From assembly GCF_014356525.2 (NCBI RefSeq), contig NC_052511.1, forward strand, positions 29,463,960 through 29,527,959: 64,000 nucleotides of DNA, written 5' to 3'. This document shows positions 1 to 10,164 of this stretch, piece after piece (position 1 is the first letter of the stretch; each line of letters starts with the position of its first letter). The stretch comes from Nilaparvata lugens (Eukaryota > Arthropoda > Insecta > Hemiptera > Delphacidae). The position numbers and the translations under genes were made by a program. The notes beneath the pieces were generated by a model, which saw only the letters and a list, made by a program, of their open reading frames with translations, was not told where the DNA came from and made no database searches.

Positions 1-1238
1 GTGAATTTCATTATTGGGATTAGGTAGCGTATGTTACATTAGAATCTTTCCAGGTAGAAATTAATTTTTAGAAACCCAACAAATAGGACACATTTTAAAT
101 TAGAAAAAAATATTATGACTGTATATATGTTTCAAATTACAGTGGCGAATCTTCAATAACAATAATAAATTAATTAAATTGAATTAAAAATAAATAGTAA
201 TTCTAGATGCAGAACAAATAATCAATATAAACTTATCATAAATAGCTTATTATCAACTTTGAGAAGCCAGACTCCATCGCTCAGTCATGTTTCCTCATAC
301 CCTTTCCCTAATGTCTTTAATAATATTGTTCATAAAAACGCAGCTGTCAAGGTGTTTTCAGGAGTTATTCTCCAACCAATCCCTCATGTACACGTTTATC
401 ATGCTTCTGTGCCACTCAGCTAAAAAATGAACTTTCCAATGGCGCAGATGTCTCTACTTCAAGCAGATAAAGTCTTTCAACCGAAATGTTTATACGCTGA
501 TTGCTCTATCGCAAATATTATAGAGCAATTATATAATTCAACAAATGACATCATCAAACATGAGCACCTGGACTACACTCTCTACACCAATAAACCACAG
601 ACATCGTTCTACACTCTCTACACCAATAAACCACAGACATCGTTCTACAAGGTCCATTGATGCAATAGGAAATTTCTTGCACTTTTGCTGCGGTACCTCA
701 ACAGATGGGGAGCTTCATGGACTTGAATTCAACGAACAGCACCTGACAGACCATCTCAACGCATTCAAAAGTATTGTGAAAGAGGACCACCAAGTTTTCA
801 AAGTGATGGCGGAATTGAACTCCTTCACTAAAGACATCTCCAACCAGTTCCACACAGCATATCTTCAACTCCAAAACAAAATGAGTTCCAAATTAGAAGC
901 AGATGAATCACTCTACAATCTAATAATCGGCTACACTTTCCACCTCTACTCCGACTTATATATCCTGACTCAAAGAAATTTCATCACATCAATTAAAGAG
1001 AGGTGTCAACAGAAATTACTCCCTTCAAACGACATCAAACCTGGATTGTTGAAGAAAGACCTCTTACAATTAAAGGAATATTGATTCACCAAATCAACGT
1101 ATAGCAGTTAACATAGAAGATTATCATCAGTTCTACCACCTACCAATAACGACATGTAAAATAACTATACTGAAATAAAATCATATGTTTTCTTTACAGT
1201 CGAGTATGTTTCCTAGTTCCAAATTTGGAACAGCTAAA
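1..1238. repeat. End of first unit of a 6,222-bp direct duplication
   Basis: Positions 1-1238 recur at 6223-7460 with no difference that I found by eye. The left limit is the window edge. The identity stops after the shared string CAGCTAAA; from 1239 the sequence enters a LINE, whereas from 7461 a different flank follows. The simplest reading is that 1-1238 is the tail of unit 1 and 1239-7460 is unit 2, so the rest of unit 1 should lie upstream of the window. Confidence 0.85.
427..1084 (+). pseudogene. Errantivirus/Gypsy env-like fragment, first copy
   Basis: Two overlapping frames (427-660 and 545-1084) together look like part of a fusion-type envelope protein of an env-bearing Gypsy (errantivirus) element. 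An Arg-rich stretch (RSTRS) is followed by a Gly/Phe-rich segment (AIGNFLHFCCGTSTDGEL), resembling a cleavage site plus fusion peptide, and then by a long amphipathic helix. In functional elements such a protein is made from a spliced mRNA and sits in the membrane. Here the frame shifts between the two parts, a 36-bp unit is duplicated in tandem (575-610 and 611-646), and no transmembrane anchor follows before the stop at 1082-1084. It is a non-functional relic. Assignment rests on pattern only; a host gene remnant is possible. Confidence 0.5.
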
Positions 1239-2540
1239 TTTGTATATAAGCTTCCTTATTTTGGCAGTTGTATATGTTATGTGTTTGTTCCATTTCAATG
1301 AATCATCTACTATTATTCCTAAATACTTTATATTGTCAGAGCGTTCTATTAGTGGGCAATTACAATTATTGTTACAATTTCTATCACAATTATGGAGCTT
1401 CATTGTTGTCATGTGTGGTTTTGTGCTATTTGTTAAAGAAAAAGCTAAAAATTTTGTTTTTTCTGAATTCAATGACAATAAGTTATTTCTTAACCAACTA
1501 GTGATTTTTGTGAGTTCTATCTCTGCTGTCTGGAACACTTCTTCCCAGTTTTTTCCTTGAAAAAGGAGTGCTGTATCGTCAGCAAAGGCTATAACTCTAC
1601 CTTGAATTTGAATGGAGCACAACTCATTTGCAAAGATCGAATACAAAATTGGTCCTAAAACTGTTCCTTGAGGTATTCCAAACTTCATGGAGCCCTCTGC
1701 ACTCATATGGTTCTCAACCTTTGTTTTTTGCTGTCGATTGCTGAGGTAGGATCTGAACCATTCAAGTGGCACTCCTCTTATACCTATTGCCTCAAGCTTT
1801 TTTAGTAAGTCATGGGAAACAGAGTCAAAGGCCTTTGCTAAATCTAAAAATACTGCTAGACATTTATTCTTTTCCTCTAAATTGCTAGTTACAAATTTTG
1901 ATAATTCTAGTACAGCTAATTCTGTACTTATACCTTTGCGGAAGCCAAATTGGTTAGGAGAAAGAATATTATTAATTTCTAAAAAGCTTATTAATCTTGA
2001 TTTAACTAGTTTTTCTAAAATTTTTGATACATTGCTAATCAGTGAAATAGGTCTATAATTACTAATAATTAGTTTATCGCCTGCTTTATGTATAGGTCTG
2101 ACACAGATTTGCTTCATTGCTCTTGGAAAAGTACCATATAACAAGCTCAGATTAAAAATATGAGTTAAAGGCTTAGAAATTAAATCTTTTATTCCTTTCA
2201 AGGTCCTGTTATCTAATCCATCTAGGCCTGGTGCACTATTGATGTGTAAAGAATCAATTGTGTTTATTATTTCCTTTTCATCTATGGGGAAAAGAAACAT
2301 ATTACTCTGTACATGCAATTCTGGTACATTATCTGCTATAATTTTGTTAATATTTTTATTCAGACTCTCAGATATTTTGTTAGCCATACTCTCTCCAATA
2401 TTAACAAAGAAATTATTTACATGACTCAATAGTTCTCTAGGATTATCTTTCAGTGTGACTATGTCACCATTAATTTTCAAAGCATTCAGTTGTATATCCT
2501 TTTTCTGATCTGAATCTGTAGCATCCTTGATTATTTCCAT
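1194..2540 (-). pseudogene. LINE ORF2, reverse transcriptase half (truncated)
   Basis: A 448-residue ORF with the reverse transcriptase domain of a Jockey/CR1-type non-LTR retrotransposon. Visible landmarks are PISLISNVSKILEK, FRKGIST, motif A LDLAKAFDSVSH, IPQGTVLGP and the catalytic FADD at about residues 319-322, followed by a Cys cluster and YLGIIVD. The enzyme would reverse transcribe element RNA at a nicked target. The last 14 codons (1194-1238) do not belong to the LINE: they come from the duplicated flank across the 1238/1239 junction, so the C-terminal domain is missing. It was once continuous with the endonuclease half ending at 2548; a small frameshift near 2541-2560 separates them. 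The element lies on the minus strand. Confidence 0.85.
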
Positions 2541-2547
2541 GTCTTTC

Positions 2548-3741
2548 TTACATCATTGTTTGCTTCATTAGTTGCATCTTGAAATAATTTTCTTTTGTAG
2601 TTTGGATGAGTGACGTCAGTGTATTTCTGTATCTTCGGTAGTAGTTAGCGAGTTCTCCGTTCTCTGGGTCCAGTTTCCTTCTTCTATTTAGAGAATCCCT
2701 TGTTCTTATAGCTGAGATAAGTCCTCGTGTTATCCATGGTTTTATGCTCTTGATCCTCTTCTTTTGTCTGTAATGATGTGTATTGCTCTCCATATGTTTT
2801 TGTAGAATTTCTAGGAACTTTTCGTAAGCTGAGTCTGTGTTATTTGACTCAAAAACCTCCGTCCATTGTTCCACTCGCAGTCCTCTCCTCAAGCCGTTCA
2901 AGTTGACTGATTTACAGTTAGATGAGAGTTGACAGTTAGTTGAGCTCTGTTCATCCCCATTTGTTCTGTCCAACTGATGTTCTTCCAGTCCAAGAATTGT
3001 AATGAAGTGGTCTGTGATACTCGAGTGATACACGATTGGATGGATTTTACTTTTACAGTTGGTCAACATATGATCCAAACAAGAAGACGTTCCCGCTGTT
3101 ACTCTGGTAGCCTTTTTAATGCAGTTCTTCAAACCGTGTTCACTCAATAAGTCGTAATAATCATCAAGTTGATAATGCTGATGTGGCTGTAGCGTATTAA
3201 TGTTGAAGTCTCCTGCGCAAATAATAAGTTGACCTCTCAGTCTACCAAGCACTGTTTCAAAGTCCTCTAAAAACTCTGTTATGCTGGCATAGGAAGGTGA
3301 TCTGTACACTGCTAATATATTATATCTCTCCTTTGATGTTTGAAGTCGTAGATGAAGAACGTTGGCCTGTCTGATATTTAGTTCTACCGATTGTACATTG
3401 AGATTTTCCTTTGCATATACAATTACTCCATCATTTTGAGTACGATTATTCAAAGAGTGAAAAATATTGTAGTCCTTCAGTTGTTTCAGTGTATAATCTC
3501 TTTTGATCCGGCATTCTGTTAGTATTATTATATCGAAATCATGGGACATATCCTGTAGTTGAATCATCAGGTCATCGAAGTTCTTCCTAATACTTCTGAT
3601 ATTGAGAGAAAATACAGTTATATTAGAGTGTTGAAGAGCAACGTGGAGTTGTTGTTTATCCTCAATCACACTGTCCTCTATCTCATCCACGGAATCAAGT
3701 TCATTTGCCACATCCAGCACGTTATTATTACTCATCATCAT
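2548..3741 (-). pseudogene. LINE ORF2, endonuclease half
   Basis: A 397-residue ORF encoding the apurinic-like endonuclease (EEP) that opens ORF2 of Jockey/CR1-type LINEs and nicks target DNA. Landmarks in order: VFSLNIRSIRKN near residue 42, TEC with the metal-binding Glu, VYRSPS, AGDFNIN with the Asp/Asn pair, a CLDHML block and the terminal TDHF Asp-His. The key residues look intact. The C-terminal part (KPWITRGLISAIR...) is the linker to the RT. The stop at 2548 and the new start at 2540 mark a frameshift that splits ORF2. No ORF1 was found upstream on the minus strand; instead a viral helicase relic begins almost directly at the LINE 5' end, so the LINE is probably 5'-truncated. Confidence 0.85.
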
Positions 3742-4200
3742 GCTTATTCATACGCACCCCTCCATGCTTGTTCTCCTCTATTTTCCTCTGCCATCTCATT
3801 ATATATTTATCATCAAAGCTTAATGTGTTTTTTATAAGCAATGATATGAGATCATTCTCCGCTGTTGTTAGATAGTTGAAACTATGAGTGTGCCTACTGA
3901 GTGCTACAATCACATGACTTTCACTGTTATAGATCTCTAGATCCTTTGAATTTGTCCTCACTAGAATAACATTTCTATAAGTAAGACCTTGTGCTTCGTG
4001 TATCGTGTGAATTTTATTGTTTTATCAATCCTGTCACCTAGTAACTCTTGAATAATTTTTTTCTCATTCTGCGTGTATGTTGATGCATGATTTTGAACCG
4101 CCTTGGCGAGCCGAGAAGAATGAAGTGTAGTACGATGAAATCTGAGCATTGTGTCAAAAGTAAATTATAAGTGTTTGAAATTTTGATCCTTGATGAGGTG
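3728..4200 (-). pseudogene. Endogenous viral element: SF1 helicase motifs V-VI of a virga/nege-like RNA virus
   Basis: Read on the minus strand, 4018-3728 encodes TIHEAQGLTY then, about 30 residues on, VALSRHTHSFNYLTT. These are the motif V and motif VI hallmarks of superfamily-1 helicases in alphavirus-like plus-strand RNA viruses (virga- and nege-like groups). The preceding segment, 4149 to about 4020, continues the helicase in another frame (STYTQNEKKIIQELLGD), separated by a one-base frameshift near 4020, and a stop lies in frame near 4167. Only the C-terminal part of the helicase is visible; no methyltransferase or polymerase was recognised. Such viruses have no DNA stage, so this is presumably an ancient integration made with retrotransposon help, which fits its position beside a LINE. 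It is broken and cannot encode a functional replicase. Confidence 0.75.
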
Positions 4201-4716
4201 TCCTTAAGCAAGCCTCTACTAGGAAATACTCAAATAAAGTGCATCTAACGGGTGATTCTTACCCATGAACTTATGTCATTGTGTGAAATATCAATGTGAG
4301 GACAAAGTAGATTGTGATGATGGTTGAAGCTGAAAATTAGGTGTTTTCCACAATACAAAGCGCATTGTTGTCAGGTGTACCTGGAAATCTATATGGCATA
4401 GATCGGTCTACCTGATCTCAGATTATATAGCACAAAAATACGCCTATAGGGATTTTGAAATATACATCTAAATTGTAAGAATCAGAAGATATTGTTGATC
4501 AAAAACTAAAATTCAAATTTCACACATTTTTGAAAAATAATAACTAAGTACTCATTGGAGATAGAGTTCCGAGTGATCTCATTTTTTTCAGAATTTTATA
4601 ATTTGGGAGAGATTTGGCAGAAATTGCTGAAAACTGAAAAATGATCCGAAAATACGAGGTTTTGGGCTATCCTGTATCTAGCACAAGGAAATCTTGCATG
4701 AAGAAAATTTACATTT

Positions 4717-4990
4717 CATTTCATTTATTTACAATGAAAATGACACTAATGTAATAACATTGAAAGATAAAATAATAAGATAGTCCTTGTGCTATGTTTC
4801 TTCCCAATTTATAGGTAAAAAAGTCCGAAATAAGGTTAGAATTTCATGTGTACAATTTTGATAAAATTTCAGTCCAAAACAAAAATGAAAACTATTTATT
4901 AATTTTGAATTTAGATGGATGGTTCTGGACTTCTCTTATGTACCCAAATAATATATTAAAGATCAGAACTACAGTATAAATTGCAAGCAC
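4717..4990 (-). repeat. Dispersed repeat, inverted relative to 52330-52570
   Basis: Blocks such as CTAATGTAATAACATT, AATAATAAGATAG, GTGTACAATTT and AATTTAGATGG occur here and, reverse-complemented and in the same order, at 52330-52570. The 52 kb copy ends in CATAAATAAATAAAATAG, like a LINE 3' tail, so this is probably the 3' end of an unidentified LINE family on the minus strand. The flanks 4200-4716 and 4991-5050 show no recognisable gene. Confidence 0.55.
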
Positions 4991-5048
4991 ACCCCTTTTT
5001 TATGTCTATATTGACTGGACAAATAGTATCATCCATAAAAAGTAGGGC

Positions 5049-5095
5049 GATAACCGATGTTTAAAAACATCGATGTTCAAAACATCAATGTTTTG
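5049..5095. repeat. Imperfect palindrome with repeated ACATCGATGT
   Basis: The palindrome ACATCGATGT sits inside larger inverted repeats of the form GATGTTTWAAAC. Iterated palindromes of this kind are common at DNA-transposon termini, but no partner end was found nearby. Confidence 0.4.
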
Positions 5096-5109
5096 TCTTT
5101 CGATACCAT

Positions 5110-5512
5110 CCCTACCCATTAGACATAGCCTTCCTGCCGAGTGCAATCAAGCAAGACAGGATGCATGTCCTCAATGAGCTAGTGGCAATCAGAAAAAGTT
5201 TGCCTGAAATTATGAGTAAGGTTCAGGAGAAACAAAAAGAAACCCATGACAAGAAATACAGAGACTTGAGTATCCAACCAGGAACAAATGTTCTAGTTAC
5301 CTACCCTTAAGCACAACCAGACTCCTGTAAAAAATTGAATCACCCTTACCGTGGACCTTTCAAAGTCACGAAAAAAGATTGTCTCCTCAGAACTTCGAAA
5401 TAATTAACTCGAGGCATGGACAACCGTTCCACGAAATTGTACATATCAACAGGTTGAAGCCCTACTATGAGAGAGACAACTTTGATAGAAATGAAGATAA
5501 AAATGTTTAATA
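5110..5512 (+). pseudogene. Gypsy-type pol, integrase C-terminal remnant
   Basis: Translation of 5160-5310 gives a basic helix and GTNVLVTYP, the pattern that ends retroviral-type integrases before their C-terminal SH3-like domain. Other frames continue with HPYRGPFKV and, near 5440-5480, VHINRLKPYYERDNF, the usual last residues of Gypsy pol. The reading frame is broken by a TAA after VTYP and by at least one further shift near 5395, and the catalytic core and RT are absent. In a complete env-bearing Gypsy element env would follow pol, and the env-like relic at 6649 is in that orientation and order, so the two may derive from one element with material inserted or deleted between them. Confidence 0.65.
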
Positions 5513-5680
5513 ATTATGTGTTATTTCGTTGTACATTTTACTGAAGAATAAAATTAGATCTAAATAATAATATTTTGTAAATTTTGTCAACAGATTGAGA
5601 AATTTTTTACTAAGCAGTAACGGGGCGCCAACCTGCTGCAGCAGATAAGCGACTACACTGCGCCTCCTTCCCAAACTGCA

Positions 5681-5955
5681 GATCGAGTAGGACTTGGATT
5701 ACAAGACCAAGCCACTACAGAATCACGGATCGGCGACTACGTGAACGACAAGTCGCCAGAGAGCCGGCGATCGAGTAGAACTTAAACTACGAAACTAAGC
5801 GACTTCAAAAATCACACGGATCAGCGACTAAGTGAACGACGACGAATCGCCTGAGCTGACGAACGAACAGGACTTGGACAGCGAAACCAAGCTACTCCAA
5901 ACCCGAGAGACCCGTGCGATCAGCGACTACGCGAATGACGAGCCGGTGAACGAGC
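5681..5955 (+). repeat. Three diverged tandem units of about 90 bp
   Basis: Units start near 5681, 5769 and 5861. Each carries a GARCGARYAGRACTT-like start, an AAGCBACT block and GATCRGCGACTA followed by GTGAACGAC or CGCGAATGAC. The stretch is markedly more GC-rich than its surroundings and lies between the Gypsy pol end and the env relic. A string GGCGCCAACCTGCTG at 5624-5638 resembles a primer-binding-site region, but no flanking LTR could be defined, so a retroelement leader is only a guess. Confidence 0.55.
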
Positions 5956-6648
5956 GGTCAATGCAACAATCACACAAGTGAATTTAGTATAAGTATGTTC
6001 GAGTATTAATTTATTTCATTTTTATCTTTTTTTTAGCTTATCTTAGCCTAAATATTGTAAGTTAATTTTATTAAGTTATATTTAATTTTTTTAACATTGA
6101 ATGGTATATTCATGATTATTGACTGGACATTTTTTGTATATATGCAAGTAATAATAAGTGAATAATCATTAATAGATCTATTATGAATGTATTGAATGAT
6201 ATGAATGTATTGATTAGTGATAGTGAATTTCATTATTGGGATTAGGTAGCGTATGTTACATTAGAATCTTTCCAGGTAGAAATTAATTTTTAGAAACCCA
6301 ACAAATAGGACACATTTTAAATTAGAAAAAAATATTATGACTGTATATATGTTTCAAATTACAGTGGCGAATCTTCAATAACAATAATAAATTAATTAAA
6401 TTGAATTAAAAATAAATAGTAATTCTAGATGCAGAACAAATAATCAATATAAACTTATCATAAATAGCTTATTATCAACTTTGAGAAGCCAGACTCCATC
6501 GCTCAGTCATGTTTCCTCATACCCTTTCCCTAATGTCTTTAATAATATTGTTCATAAAAACGCAGCTGTCAAGGTGTTTTCAGGAGTTATTCTCCAACCA
6601 ATCCCTCATGTACACGTTTATCATGCTTCTGTGCCACTCAGCTAAAAA

Positions 6649-7306
6649 ATGAACTTTCCAATGGCGCAGATGTCTCTACTTCAAGCAGATAAAGTCTTTC
6701 AACCGAAATGTTTATACGCTGATTGCTCTATCGCAAATATTATAGAGCAATTATATAATTCAACAAATGACATCATCAAACATGAGCACCTGGACTACAC
6801 TCTCTACACCAATAAACCACAGACATCGTTCTACACTCTCTACACCAATAAACCACAGACATCGTTCTACAAGGTCCATTGATGCAATAGGAAATTTCTT
6901 GCACTTTTGCTGCGGTACCTCAACAGATGGGGAGCTTCATGGACTTGAATTCAACGAACAGCACCTGACAGACCATCTCAACGCATTCAAAAGTATTGTG
7001 AAAGAGGACCACCAAGTTTTCAAAGTGATGGCGGAATTGAACTCCTTCACTAAAGACATCTCCAACCAGTTCCACACAGCATATCTTCAACTCCAAAACA
7101 AAATGAGTTCCAAATTAGAAGCAGATGAATCACTCTACAATCTAATAATCGGCTACACTTTCCACCTCTACTCCGACTTATATATCCTGACTCAAAGAAA
7201 TTTCATCACATCAATTAAAGAGAGGTGTCAACAGAAATTACTCCCTTCAAACGACATCAAACCTGGATTGTTGAAGAAAGACCTCTTACAATTAAAGGAA
7301 TATTGA
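6649..7306 (+). pseudogene. Errantivirus/Gypsy env-like fragment, second copy
   Basis: Identical to the copy at 427-1084, including the frameshift between the two overlapping frames (6649-6882 and 6767-7306) and the 36-bp in-frame duplication at 6797-6868. Shared defects show that the decay preceded the duplication. Downstream, at 7412-7422, a pyrimidine-rich tract ending in TTTACAG resembles a splice acceptor. Confidence 0.5.
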
Positions 7307-7422
7307 TTCACCAAATCAACGTATAGCAGTTAACATAGAAGATTATCATCAGTTCTACCACCTACCAATAACGACATGTAAAATAACTATACTGAAATAA
7401 AATCATATGTTTTCTTTACAGT

Positions 7423-7545
7423 CGAGTATGTTTCCTAGTTCCAAATTTGGAACAGCTAAACTGGTAGAAAAACCGCATTTTAGCGCTCCAGGTGGAAGTT
7501 TTGTCTACTACAATCAAGAAATTCCTGATTCGAAACTTCTAAACT
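7423..7545 (+). other. Candidate terminal exon, unidentified protein
   Basis: After a good acceptor-like sequence (TTTTCTTTACAG) an open stretch encodes about 40 residues beginning SSMFPSSKFGTAKLVEKPH and ending in PDSKLLN before TAG. I do not recognise the protein; it could be a host exon or the end of a retroelement gene. In the upstream duplicate (1194-1238) the same exon is cut after its first 15 codons by the duplication junction. Evidence is limited to the splice-like boundary and the non-random peptide. Confidence 0.25.
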
Positions 7546-7850
7546 AGGTTATGTTTATAGAATGCATGTAGTAATGTCAGCACAAGCAGGTAATGTTTTC
7601 TGTTCCTCAATTATTCTTTTCTAGATTATTATGACAAGAAAAAGTGCAAGTTAATTGGGCATGAATGTCTTTTGCAGTGCTCAAATGAAATTCTAGCCTT
7701 GGCTAACGCCTCGACTAGAAACATCATTCTCGCCTGCAAAAGGCCCCTTCCCGTCCTTGTGACTTAAGATACTATTACAGCCCTAGGGTTGTAGAATAAC
7801 CTTGAATATCAGCTGATTCTGGTTTGATGATTTCAATGTGAACGTTGTTA

Positions 7851-8165
7851 CAAAATAGTTTGTGAAACGGAATCAGTTTATGCTTCTAGAATTGAATAAA
7901 GTATTCTGCAATAAGATACAATAATTTTATTTGGATGAATGAAATACAAATTAGATATTATAAACTATTCAAATTCTATTTCAGATTATAATAGAACATA
8001 TAACCTCTTACCTCATAGTACTGCATTTACCAATAAACCCGGTGGATAATTTTCGAACTACCTGGACAATTTCCTTGGTGCTGATCGTTTCTACAAATAG
8101 TGTATGAAACGTAATAAGTTCATAATTCTAGAATCCAATAAAGTATTCTGCAATAAGATACTATC
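7851..8165. repeat. Pair of diverged direct repeats (about 75 bp)
   Basis: 7851-7918 and 8091-8163 share TGTGAAACG or TGTATGAAACG, TTCTAGAAT and AATAAAGTATTCTGCAATAAGATAC, about 242 bp apart. No coding signal is seen in 7546-8327 apart from these. Confidence 0.6.
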
Positions 8166-8327
8166 ACTCTCAACCTTTTTTAGTCCTCGGCCTAGGGCCT
8201 TGGACTTGAAAACCGATTTCGAGCAGGCAAATACACATTTTTGGCTCTAGGTGCGAAATATAATATTACAGATTCCTATGAGTTTCAAAAGGATTCAATC
8301 ATATCCACAGTTTCTTGAAGGCGCACG

Positions 8328-10154
8328 ATGACACTGAATTCACCGTATTTAATTAAAAGACATTGGCTCACACCAGTAGACTATTATAACATTTTAGCAA
8401 ATACTTCTAAAGATGACTCAATTGGTGTACTACCAAAGAAGCCGCAGCCTGGTGAACGGTATGCTTATTATAATGATGAAAATAAAGAAGATTGGGAAAG
8501 CGACCAATACAGATGGAAGCAGACAGGGAAAAAATTGTTCCCCAACAATAATCCCCTTGTGACATGCCATTACTACGTCTGCTTTGAGAGGTGTTAAACT
8601 ACATCGCAAAGCATTCATCAATGAGCGCGTGAAATATGCTAAAATAACTATTATTCACTATGTTGGAGAGAATTCACCACAAAAGAGTTACGTTCACGGC
8701 AACTCAGTGAGAAACAGGCGACCTCATGTGATGACTGCAGAATCGCAGTTACTCTTACAAAAGGAGGCTCTAAAGGAGAAGCCCAAGCAGGCATATTGCT
8801 GACTAGCTTGCAGAAAAGTACATCCTTCACTTGCGCCGGTGTTCACACCTAAAAATCCCAAACAGGTCACCAATAGTATTGAAAATGGAAAAAGGAAAAC
8901 CTCCCTCTCACGACGATATAGTTGGTATCTAACTAATCATCCATTTAGAATTAGGTGGGTTTGTGAAAAAATTAGAACTAATTCCAAATTTTATCTCAAG
9001 TTTTATATATCAAGCAACAGTATGGTCAATCATTGTGTTGAAAAATTGTTGTTCTTTCATGATACTACATTCGATCTAGGAGATTTTTATGTGTCTTTTA
9101 TTGCTTACAAGAATACTGACTTTGAAAGTGAAGCAATAATACCGCTAGCTTACTTAGTACAAGATCAGAAAATTCAATGAGGTGCATTCTACCTTTTTCG
9201 CGAAAATGAGAGATATAATGCCACACATTGTCGGGAAAATAATAACAACCGATCGCGAGGAGGGAATAAGGAAGGCTATTGCGGCAGTATTGCCGAAAAA
9301 CCAACATTTATTTTGTTGGAATCACATCCAACAGGATGTGAAAAATTGGTTGAAAAAGCAAGAAGTCAAAAATGACAATATATAAATGTCTATGTGAATA
9401 ATTGTGGAAGATTGGTTGAAAAAGCAAGGAGTCAAAAATGACATTATAAATGTCTATGTGAATAATACATGGTATATTCTCGATTCAGATAGCAAAGATG
9501 TTCTTGAGAGATATAACGACTTCTCTAGTAGATGGAGTGAACCGTTCAAGAATTATCTTCAAAAGTTCCTGTTGAATGACATAATTAAATCTGAAAAAAT
9601 TCAACCTCATTAACTAAAATATCTACAAAGCAAGAAGCGGGATCACCATAAATCCATCAGAGAGCAAAAGATTTCTTCTAAAAAGATTTTTAAATCGAAG
9701 TCCAGTGAATTTCCAAGTACTAACGTTATCACTCAATCAATTGGATAAATTTTTCGAAACAGAATTTTCGAGAGGATATTGTGATATTGGGGGATATGTA
9801 TTGAAGCCAGAAAAAGTCTTCCTCAGATTAAACATCAAGGATGTTGAATTTGCTGAGGGTGTTGTTCCCCTGAACACTCCACCATATGCTTTTGAAAAAG
9901 ATGTAAAGAGATTAACATCAGAAATTGAATCTGATTATACAGACTACAATGTGGCTCGAATGTTACTGATCCAGGAGAAAGTGAAACACCTACCTGATGA
10001 GAAGGCTTTCTTAGTATCTGGAGAGAAGCACAAGCATTTGGTTCAGCTTTTCCCAAGAGAAAATTTGTTCCTGTTCCCTGAGGAGGAAGTGCCACCATAT
10101 CGAAGCGGCAAGAATGTATGTGGGATTGGAAGGGGAGAAAACAAGACAAATTGA
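8328..10154 (+). pseudogene. MULE-like transposase, broken into several frames
   Basis: Consecutive open pieces (8328-8597, 8584-8802, 8839-9180, 9182-9385, 9404-9613, 9705-10154) form one decayed protein. An N-terminal basic DNA-binding-like part (SDQYRWKQTGKKLFP, KLHRKAFI) is followed by a core resembling MULE (Mutator-like) transposases: FHDTTFDLGDFYVSFIAY with the first Asp, ITTDREEGIRKAIAAVLP with the second, and LFCWNHIQQDV, the C-x-x-H block. The last piece is a C-terminal tail (ISRGY-like FSRGYCDIGGYVLKPE). At least four stops or shifts and a 65-bp internal duplication inactivate it. No terminal inverted repeats were found. Family assignment is moderate; the general identity as a transposase is firmer. 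Confidence 0.6.
9338..9467 (+). repeat. 65-bp tandem duplication inside the transposase remnant
   Basis: The block starting GTGAAAAATTGGTTGAAAAAGC at 9338 recurs from 9403 with a few changes and a 2-bp indel. Both encode the same peptide (WLKKQxVKND), so part of the coding region was duplicated and the frame was lost. Confidence 0.8.
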
Positions 10155-10164
10155 ACTCCAGGAC

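Larger units (their letters stand above)
1239..7460. repeat. Second unit of 6,222-bp tandem duplication
   Basis: If 1238/1239 is a tandem-duplication junction, this segment is one complete unit, starting inside a LINE reverse transcriptase and ending inside the possible exon at 7423. Only its last 1,238 bp can be matched within the window (to 1-1238). The junction does not coincide with any transposon end, so transposition did not create it. The unit contains the LINE, viral helicase relic, Gypsy integrase tail and env relic listed separately. Confidence 0.6.

Noticed and set aside
5681..5955. Possible retroviral LTR
   Set aside because: No matching second LTR, no clear TG...CA ends and no polypurine tract; it is better described as a tandem repeat.
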